Source: Pseudomonas cyclaminis (GTDB lineage Bacteria > Pseudomonadota > Gammaproteobacteria > Pseudomonadales > Pseudomonadaceae). Taken from it: a stretch of 44,220 nucleotides of DNA. The translations under genes were made by a program, and so were the position numbers. Below are positions 37,061 to 44,220 of this stretch, piece by piece; the first letter of the stretch is position 1, and each line of letters begins with the position of its first letter. The notes beneath the pieces were generated by a model, which did no database searches, was not told where the DNA came from, and saw only the letters and a list, made by a program, of their open reading frames with translations. The stretch spans positions 1 to 44,220 of the forward strand of contig NZ_JADDUM010000046.1 in assembly GCF_015163715.1 (NCBI RefSeq), given 5' to 3'.

Positions 37061-38575
37061 ATGAAGCGCAAGAACATTCTTTTCATCATGGCCGATCAAA
37101 TGGCCGCGCCGATGCTGCCGTTCTACGGTCCTTCCCCGATCAAGCTGCCAAATCTTAGCCGCCTCGCCGAACAAGGCGTGGTGTTCGACGCTGCCTATTG
37201 CAATAGCCCACTGTGCGCGCCGTCGCGCTTCACCTTGGTCAGCGGCCAATTGCCGAGCAAGATCGGCGCCTACGACAATGCGGCGGATTTGCCCGCCGAT
37301 GTACCGACCTATGCCCACTACTTGCGTCGCCTCGGTTACCGCACCGCGCTGTCGGGCAAGATGCATTTCTGCGGGCCAGACCAGTTGCACGGCTATGAAG
37401 AACGCCTGACCAGCGACATCTACCCCGCAGACTATGGCTGGGCGGTGAATTGGGATGAGCCGGACGTGCGCCCCAGTTGGTATCACAACATGTCCTCGGT
37501 GCTGCAAGCCGGCCCGTGTGTGCGCACCAACCAGCTGGATTTCGACGAAGAGGTGGTGTTCAAGGCCCAACAGTACCTGTTCGACCATATTCGTGAAGAC
37601 GGCGACCAGCCGTTCTGCCTGACCGTGTCGATGACCCATCCCCACGACCCGTACACCATTCCCAAGCCATTCTGGGATCTGTACGACGACAACGACATCC
37701 CTTTGCCTACAACACCCGCGCAAACTGATCTCGACCCGCATTCCCAACGCCTGCTCAAGGTCTATGACCTGTGGGACAAGCCGCTGCCTGTGGATAAGAT
37801 CCGCGATGCGCGCCGGGCTTACTTCGGTGCCTGCAGTTACATCGACAGCAATGTCGGCAAGCTCCTGCAAACCCTGGAAGACACCGGCCTGGCCGACGAC
37901 ACCATCATCGTGTTCTCCGGTGACCACGGCGACATGCTGGGTGAGCGCGGCCTCTGGTACAAAATGCACTGGTTTGAAATGGCCGCCCGCGTGCCGCTGC
38001 TGGTCTGTGCACCGGGGCAGTTTGCCGCGGGCCGTGTTTCCAGAGCTGTGTCCACCGCCGACCTGCTGCCGACCCTGGTGGAACTGGCCGGCGGCGAACT
38101 CGACCCACAACTGCCACTGGATGGCCGCTCACTGGTCCCGCACTTGCAAGGGCAGGGCGGGCACGACGAAGTATTCGGCGAGTACATGGCCGAAGGCACC
38201 ATCAGCCCGCTGATGATGATTCGTCGGGGCGCCTACAAATTCATCTACAGCGAAGACGATCCCTGCCTGCTGTTCGATGTGCACAACGACCCGCACGAGC
38301 TGGAAGATCTCAGCCAGTCACCGCAGCATCGGTCACTGTTCGAGGCGTTTTTAAGTGAAGCGCGGACCAAATGGGACATCCCGGCGATCCACCAGCAGGT
38401 GCTCGCCAGCCAACGCCGTCGGCGCCTGGTGTTCGAGGCGCTGACCCAAGGCAAGCTGAAGAGCTGGGATCACCAGCCACTGGTAGACGCCAGTCAGCAG
38501 TACATGCGCAACCATATCGACCTCGATGACCTGGAGCGCAAGGCACGTTATCCACAACCCTGCCAAAACCAATAA
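37061..38575 (+). CDS. betC: Choline-sulfatase
   Basis: A 504-residue sulfatase that hydrolyses choline-O-sulfate to choline and sulfate. The formylglycine motif is C52-A-P-S-R56 in CNSPLCAPSR. Metal-binding residues show in the N-terminal MADQM and in FSGDHGDMLGERGLW. No signal peptide is seen, so it acts in the cytoplasm. The start at 37061 fits other BetC proteins; an upstream ATG at 37043 adds six residues. The choX gene follows 16 bases downstream. Confidence 0.95.
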   Translation: MKRKNILFIMADQMAAPMLPFYGPSPIKLPNLSRLAEQGVVFDAAYCNSPLCAPSRFTLVSGQLPSKIGAYDNAADLPADVPTYAHYLRRLGYRTALSGKMHFCGPDQLHGYEERLTSDIYPADYGWAVNWDEPDVRPSWYHNMSSVLQAGPCVRTNQLDFDEEVVFKAQQYLFDHIREDGDQPFCLTVSMTHPHDPYTIPKPFWDLYDDNDIPLPTTPAQTDLDPHSQRLLKVYDLWDKPLPVDKIRDARRAYFGACSYIDSNVGKLLQTLEDTGLADDTIIVFSGDHGDMLGERGLWYKMHWFEMAARVPLLVCAPGQFAAGRVSRAVSTADLLPTLVELAGGELDPQLPLDGRSLVPHLQGQGGHDEVFGEYMAEGTISPLMMIRRGAYKFIYSEDDPCLLFDVHNDPHELEDLSQSPQHRSLFEAFLSEARTKWDIPAIHQQVLASQRRRRLVFEALTQGKLKSWDHQPLVDASQQYMRNHIDLDDLERKARYPQPCQNQ

Positions 38576-38591
38576 ATACAGAGGGAAGGCC

Positions 38592-39505
38592 ATGCAAAAG
38601 TTATCTGTGATAGTGGGCATGCTGGTGCTGGGCAGCGCCAATGTGTATGCAGACGCGAGCTGTGACACCGTGAAAATGGCCGATCCAGGCTGGAGCGATA
38701 TCGCGGCCACCAACGCCATCACCGGTTTTCTGCTGACGGGCATGGGCTACAAACCCAAGATCGACACCCTCGCGGTGCCGATTACATTTGGCGGTCTCAA
38801 GGACGGCCAGGTGGATGTGTTCATGGGCAACTGGATGCCCGCGCAGCAGGGGTTTTACGACAAGTTCGTGGCCAACGGCGATGTGGTGCAACTGGCGAAA
38901 AACCTCGACGGCACCGAGTTCACCCTCGCCGTGCCGGACTACGTATGGGACGCGGGTGTGCATGACTTTGCCGACTTGAACAAATTCGCCGACAAGTTCG
39001 ACAAGAAGATCTACGGCATCGGCTCCGGCGCGCGGCGAATATCTCGTTGCAGGACATCATCAAGAAAAACGACTTCGAGCTCGGCCAATGGAAGCTGATC
39101 GAATCCAGCGAACAGGCGATGCTGGCTGAAGTGTCACGGGCGGTGAAAAAACAACGCTTCGTCACCTTCCTCGGCTGGACCCCGCACCCAATGAACGTGC
39201 AGTTGAAAATGCACTACCTCAAAGGCGGGGAAAAGTACTTTGGTGACACCGGCAGCGTGTACACCCTGACCCGCAAGGGTTATGCGCAGGCCTGCCCGAA
39301 CGTAGGAAAACTGCTGACCAACTTGAGTTTTACCCAGGAAATGGAGAACAGCATCATGGCCGAGGTGGTCAACAACAAGGTCAGCAATGCCGAGGCTGCG
39401 AAAGCGTGGATCAAGGCCAATCCGGCGGTGTTGGATAAGTGGCTGGACGGGGTGAAAACCGTGGATGGCAAAGAGGCGCTGGCAGCCGTCAAAGCCAAGC
39501 TCTAA
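38592..39505 (+). pseudogene. choX: Choline ABC transporter substrate-binding protein with a frameshift
   Basis: The reading frame begins with a signal peptide (MQKLSVIVGMLVLGSANVYA) and continues as a ChoX/ProX-type periplasmic binding protein to KKIYGIGSGA at about residue 147. A single missing base near 39031-39035 (GCGCGGCG in place of the expected GCGCCGGCG) shifts the frame to a stop at 39098, giving a 168-residue product. From 39038 the correct sequence resumes in another frame (NISLQDIIKKNDFELGQWKL) to 39505. Restoring one base gives 304 residues, the family's usual length. It could be real loss or a sequencing error. No permease or ATPase gene follows. Confidence 0.9.
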
Positions 39506-39520
39506 CGCCTGCCCCCTTCC

Positions 39521-39598
39521 CCCGTAGCAGCTGTCGAGCGCAAGCGAGGCTGCGTTGGCGCCCCGCAGAACGCGGGGTGTCAATACGGCAGCTACGGG
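39521..39598. repeat. Large imperfect palindrome, second repeat class
   Basis: CCCGTAGCAGCTG at the left end pairs with CAGCTACGGG at the right, and an inner hairpin CCCCGC-AGAAC-GCGGGG lies between. The type GTAGCAGCTGTCGAG...GCAGCTACGGG recurs in Pseudomonas genomes. It lies between choX and the SulP gene and may act as a transcription end. Confidence 0.7.
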
Positions 39599-39643
39599 CA
39601 ACCCAATGTTATTCTGGTTTAACCCTTTAAATCCGAGCCTGTG

Positions 39644-41212
39644 ATGCCCCGGCCCAACCGCCACACACTCTTCCCCTTCCTCAGCTGGCTCCCACGCCAA
39701 ACCCGCGCCAGTGTCGGCCGGGATGCGCTGGTGGGCCTCAGTGGCGCCGTGCTTGCCCTGCCGCAGTCGATTGCCTACGCGCTGATCGCCGGTCTCCCAC
39801 CGGAGTACGGCCTGTATGCCGCCATCATTCCGGTGCTGATCGCCTGCCTGTGGGGCTCGTCCTGGCACCTGATCTGTGGCCCTACGGCGGCCATTTCCAT
39901 CGTGCTGTATGCCAGCGTCAGTCCACTGGCCGTACCGGGATCACAGGACTACATCACCCTGATCCTGTTGCTGACCTTCCTCGCGGGCGCGTTTCAGTGG
40001 TTACTCGGCATGCTGCGCTTTGGCGCGCTGGTGAACTTTGTGTCTCACTCGGTCGTGCTGGGGTTTACCCTCGGCGCCGCCGTGGTAATCGCGCTGGGGC
40101 AGATGCCCAATCTGCTGGGGCTTGACCTGCCGAGCCAGGCCACAGCGATCAATAGCTTGCTGGCGTTGATCGAGCATGGCGGCCAATGGGACCACGCCTC
40201 GCTCGCCCTGGGCTTGAGTACATTGCTGGTGGGCGCAGTGCTCAAGTACCTGGTGCCGCGCTGGCCGACGCTGTTGATCGCACTGGCCTTAAGCAGCGTC
40301 GCAGCATGGCTGTGGCCAGCGATGTTCGGGCATGTGGCGTTGGTCAGTTCGTTTATCGGCAAACTGCCGCCGTTCAGCCCGTTACCCTTGGACCTGGACA
40401 TGATCCTGCGCCTGCTGCCCAGTGCGGTGGCGGTGGGTATGCTGGGGCTGGTGACCAGCCTGTCGATTGCCCGCTCGTTATCAGCGCGTTCGCAACAGTT
40501 GCTCGACGCGAATCAGGAAGTTCGTGCGCAGGGTTTATCCAATATCGTCGGCGGATTTTTCTCGGGTTACCTGTCGGCGGGTTCCTTTACCCGTTCTGGC
40601 CTCAGCTATGAGGCGGGTGCCTGCTCGCCGTTGGCCGGGGTATTTTCGGCGGCGTGGGTGGCGCTGTTTGCGTTGTTTGGCGCTGCGCTGATCGCGCATA
40701 TTCCGATCCCGAGCATGGCGGCGAGCATCCTGCTGATTTGCTGGGGTCTGGTGGATCATCGCGGGATTCGCGCATTGTTCCGAGTCAGCCGCGCTGAGTT
40801 TGTGGTGATGAGCCTGACCTTCATCGCCACCTTGCTGCTGGAGCTGCAAACGGCGATCTATGCGGGGGTGTTGGCGTCGTTGTTTTTCTACCTCAAGCGC
40901 ACATCGCAACCTCGGGTTCAGCAATGGCGCGAGGGTGACGAAGATGTACTGCGCGTCGGCGGTTCGATCTTCTTTGGCGCCAGCCATTACCTGCAAGTGC
41001 GCCTGCAAAGTCTGCAGGGCGAGCGGGTGGTGATTGAAGCGCAGCAGATCAACTTTATCGACTATTCCGGGGTGGAAATGCTGCACCAGGAGGCACGGCG
41101 GTTGAAAGGGTTGGGGCGTAGCCTGACATTGCGCGGGGCGCGGCCGCAGGTGGTGGAAGAACTGAAGAAGCTGGAAGGGGCCGACAAATGCCCCCTCCAT
41201 TTCGAGAACTGA
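39644..41212 (+). CDS. SulP family anion transporter with STAS domain, beside betC
   Basis: A 522-residue SulP protein: membrane domain from GRDALVGLSGAVLALPQSIAYALIAGLPPEYGLYAAIIPV, then a C-terminal STAS domain (about 430-520, ending QINFIDYSGVEMLHQEARRL). Its constant position beside betC and choX suggests it moves sulfate or choline-O-sulfate; this is inference. The ATG at 39644 is preceded directly by a GTG that could also start the frame; no strong ribosome-binding site is visible. Confidence 0.93.
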   Translation: MPRPNRHTLFPFLSWLPRQTRASVGRDALVGLSGAVLALPQSIAYALIAGLPPEYGLYAAIIPVLIACLWGSSWHLICGPTAAISIVLYASVSPLAVPGSQDYITLILLLTFLAGAFQWLLGMLRFGALVNFVSHSVVLGFTLGAAVVIALGQMPNLLGLDLPSQATAINSLLALIEHGGQWDHASLALGLSTLLVGAVLKYLVPRWPTLLIALALSSVAAWLWPAMFGHVALVSSFIGKLPPFSPLPLDLDMILRLLPSAVAVGMLGLVTSLSIARSLSARSQQLLDANQEVRAQGLSNIVGGFFSGYLSAGSFTRSGLSYEAGACSPLAGVFSAAWVALFALFGAALIAHIPIPSMAASILLICWGLVDHRGIRALFRVSRAEFVVMSLTFIATLLLELQTAIYAGVLASLFFYLKRTSQPRVQQWREGDEDVLRVGGSIFFGASHYLQVRLQSLQGERVVIEAQQINFIDYSGVEMLHQEARRLKGLGRSLTLRGARPQVVEELKKLEGADKCPLHFEN

Positions 41213-41228
41213 ACGCGGTTCAAATGTA

Positions 41229-42046
41229 TCAGGCCAACTGACGACGTAGCTCAGCCAACACCGGCGCCGAATCCGGGCGCACACCGCGCCACAGGAAGAA
41301 TGCTTCGGCCGCCTGTTCCACCAGCATGCCCAGGCCATCCATCGCCACCGCAGCACCTTGCTCAGACGCCCAACGGCAAAATGCGGTCGGCTCCTTGGCG
41401 TACATCATGTCGTAGCAAAAGGTCTTACCCGGTTCGATCAGGCTGCCGGCAATCGGCGGTACTTCGCCTGACAGGCTGGCAGACGTGGCATTGATGATCA
41501 CGTCCACCGGCTCACGCAGCCAGTCGAAGCCACTGGCAGACACCGGGCCCAAGTCGTCGAACAGTTCGGCGAGCAATTCGGCCTTTGCCACGGTGCGGTT
41601 GGCGATGATCAAGGAAGCAGGCCGCTCGGCCAGCAACGGCTCCAACACCCCGCGTACCGCGCCACCGGCACCCAGCAGCAGGATGCGTTTGCCTTGCAGG
41701 CTCAACCCGGCGTTGACCGTCAGGTCGCGCACCAGGCCCGCGCCGTCGGTGTTATCGCCCAGCAGCGTGCCATCGGCCAGCTTGCTCAGGGTATTCACCG
41801 CGCCAGCGCGTTGGGCGCGTTTGGTGAGGTTGTTGGCCAGGCGGTAGGCGTCTTCCTTGAACGGTACGGTGACGTTGGCGCCACGGCCTTGCAGGAAAAA
41901 CTCACGGGCACAACCGGTGAAATCCTCCAAGGGCGCAAGCAAGGTGCTGTAGTCCAGTTGTTCGCCGGTCTGCTCGGCGAACATGCGGTGGATCAGCGGC
42001 GACTTGCTGTGGCCGATGGGGTTGCCGAATACAACGTAACGATCCA

Positions 42047-42047
<1 letters not shown>
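41229..42047 (-). CDS. aroE: Shikimate dehydrogenase
   Basis: A 272-residue enzyme that reduces 3-dehydroshikimate to shikimate in the aromatic amino acid pathway. Catalytic K64 (NVTVPFKE) and D101 (GDNTDGAG) are present, as is the NADP-binding GAGGA motif at 126-130 with NRT following. The ATG overlaps the hemF stop by one base, so the two genes are coupled. Converges with the SulP gene, 16 bases apart. Confidence 0.97.
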
Positions 42048-43003
<956 letters not shown>

Positions 43004-43073
43004 CTACGCGAGGCCATTGGGCGTCGGCGGCAAATGGGCGCACAGGATACCACTGCACCCTATGCCGTCGCAG

Positions 43074-43087
43074 TTGACGAAGATCAA
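43074..43087. promoter_or_regulatory. Anr/FNR-type box upstream of hemF
   Basis: TTGAC-N4-ATCAA matches the Anr/FNR consensus TTGAT-N4-ATCAA in nine of ten positions. On the minus strand a TATCCT lies 24 bases further on, which would fit a class II activated promoter for hemF (95 bases upstream of its ATG). Anr control of hemF is known in P. aeruginosa. An effect on the divergent qor, whose ATG is 52 bases away, is also possible. Confidence 0.75.
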
Positions 43088-43138
43088 GCTTAGGAGTTCG
43101 ATAGGCGGCTACGCGAGTTCGAACCAAGGAGAAGGCAG

Positions 43139-44116
43139 ATGGCAAAACGTATCCAGTTCAGCGCCCATGGCGGCCCCGAGGTACTTGAGTATGTCGACTA
43201 CACACCGGCGGAGCCGGGCCCGCAGCAGGTTCGGGTGCGTAACGAGGCCATAGGCCTGAACTTCATCGACACCTATTTCCGCAGCGGCCTGTACGCGCCA
43301 CCGGCCTTGCCGTCCGGCCTGGGCGCGGAAGGCGCTGGCGTGGTTGATGCGGTGGGTAGCGAAGTCAGCCAATTCAAGGTCGGCGACCGCGTGGCTTACG
43401 GCAGCGGCCCGCTCGGCGCGTACAGCGAGCTGCACGTACTGCCCGCCGCCAACCTGGTGCACCTGCCAGACGACATCAGCTTCGAACAAGCCGCCGGGGC
43501 CATGCTCAAAGGCCTGACCGTGCAGTACCTGCTGCGCCAGACCTATGAACTGAAGGGCGGCGAAACCATCCTGTTCCACGCCGCTGCCGGTGGCGTGGGC
43601 TCCCTGGCCTGCCAATGGGCCAAGGCGCTGGGCGTGAAGTTGATCGGTACCGTGAGTTCGCCGGAAAAAGCCGCATTGGCCAAATCCCTCGGTGCCTGGG
43701 AAACCATTGATTACAGCAAGGAAGACGTGGCAAAACGCGTGCTGGAATTGACCGACGGCAAAAAGGTACCGGTGGTGTACGACGGCGTCGGCAAGGACAC
43801 GTGGCTCACCTCGCTAGACAGCGTTGCACCACGTGGATTGTTGGTGAGCTTCGGGAATGCGTCGGGCGCGGTGGATGGCGTAAACCTGGGGATACTGTCG
43901 GCCAAAGGCTCGCTGTACGTCACCCGGCCGACCTTGGCGACCTACGCCAACAACCCGACGAACTTGCAGGCGATGGCGGATGATCTGTTTTCGATGATCC
44001 AAAGCGGCAAGGTGCGCATTGATATCAACCAGCGGTATTCGCTGGCGGAGGCGGCGAAGGCGCAGACGGAGCTGTCGGGGCGGCGTACCACGGGGTCGAC
44101 CATTCTGTTGCCGTAA
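43139..44116 (+). CDS. qor: NADPH:quinone oxidoreductase, zeta-crystallin type
   Basis: A 325-residue medium-chain dehydrogenase/reductase without the structural zinc loop. The nucleotide-binding motif is AAAGGVGSLACQ, preceded by the conserved segment LKGLTVQYLLRQTYELKGGETILFHAAAGG. It reduces quinones with NADPH in the cytoplasm. AAGGAGAAGGCAG before the ATG provides the ribosome-binding site. Divergent from hemF; followed by a REP-type repeat. Confidence 0.96.
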   Translation: MAKRIQFSAHGGPEVLEYVDYTPAEPGPQQVRVRNEAIGLNFIDTYFRSGLYAPPALPSGLGAEGAGVVDAVGSEVSQFKVGDRVAYGSGPLGAYSELHVLPAANLVHLPDDISFEQAAGAMLKGLTVQYLLRQTYELKGGETILFHAAAGGVGSLACQWAKALGVKLIGTVSSPEKAALAKSLGAWETIDYSKEDVAKRVLELTDGKKVPVVYDGVGKDTWLTSLDSVAPRGLLVSFGNASGAVDGVNLGILSAKGSLYVTRPTLATYANNPTNLQAMADDLFSMIQSGKVRIDINQRYSLAEAAKAQTELSGRRTTGSTILLP

Positions 44117-44145
44117 GGCAATGGATATTTGGAGTCTGTAAGGGC

Positions 44146-44220
44146 CTCATCGCGGGCAAGCCCGGCTCCCACAGTTGATCGGTGTCGTTCATGACAACGC
44201 GGTCAAATGTGGGAGCCGGG
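44146..44220. repeat. REPIN of a second core class, cut by the window edge
   Basis: The left arm CATCGCGGGCAAGCCCGGCT and the start of the right arm (TGTGGGAGCCGGG) face each other across about 45 bases. The core CGCGGGCAAGCCCG differs from the GGGGGCAAGCCCCC core of the other repeats in the window, so it belongs to a different REP family. The right arm continues beyond the window. Confidence 0.8.

Overview
The window reads as chromosome of a Pseudomonas species, most likely of the P. fluorescens group. Gene content and order match two conserved near-origin blocks of Pseudomonas. One is the aa3 cytochrome oxidase cluster with its carbonic anhydrase and SulP neighbours. The other is qor-hemF-aroE-SulP-choX-betC-LysR and trpI-trpBA. 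Gaps are dotted with short palindromes around GGGGGCTTGCCCCC, typical of P. fluorescens REP/REPIN repeats. The assignment rests on recognised proteins and remembered synteny, not on a database search.

Layout. 1-8500: cytochrome c oxidase structural genes (coxB, coxA, coxC) and assembly genes (ctaG, SURF1, a small membrane protein, ctaA, cyoE, sco), nearly all on the minus strand and interrupted by one inverted small membrane-protein gene. 8868-13233: a conserved protein of unknown function, a SulP transporter paired with a beta-carbonic anhydrase, and a radical SAM protein behind a textbook LexA box. 13314-17164: a three-subunit membrane FAD dehydrogenase of the gluconate 2-dehydrogenase type. 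17425-25859: housekeeping and small stress-type genes (YheV-like zinc ribbon, oligopeptidase A, gamma carbonic anhydrase, HAD phosphatase, lipoproteins, two DUF1161 paralogues, OsmC, a luciferase-like monooxygenase, dodecin, a DUF883 protein). 25856-28904: trpI divergent from trpBA. 29040-31307: an RcnB-like periplasmic protein and a berberine-bridge-type flavoenzyme. 31346-35549: a D-galactonate catabolic operon (dgoK, dgoA, dgoD, MFS transporter). 35646-41212: a DOPA-dioxygenase-like protein and the choline-O-sulfate block (LysR regulator, betC, a frameshifted choX, a second SulP). 41229-44116: aroE, hemF and qor, with an Anr/FNR-type box between hemF and qor.

How the parts work together. 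The first block builds a haem a/CuA terminal oxidase: cyoE and ctaA make haem A, sco, ctaG and SURF1 insert the cofactors. The gluconate-type dehydrogenase feeds periplasmic electrons to the respiratory chain. The dgo operon takes galactonate to pyruvate and glyceraldehyde-3-phosphate. betC releases choline and sulfate from choline-O-sulfate.

I found no convincing undescribed multi-gene system. The observations most worth a second look are the choX frameshift, the extended LexA palindrome that includes the ribosome-binding site of the radical SAM gene, the Anr-type box upstream of hemF, the orphan bicovalent-type flavoenzyme, the inverted repeat at the dgo promoter without an adjacent regulator, and the two SulP transporters in functionally telling contexts. 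No rRNA, tRNA, CRISPR array, insertion sequence or prophage was seen.
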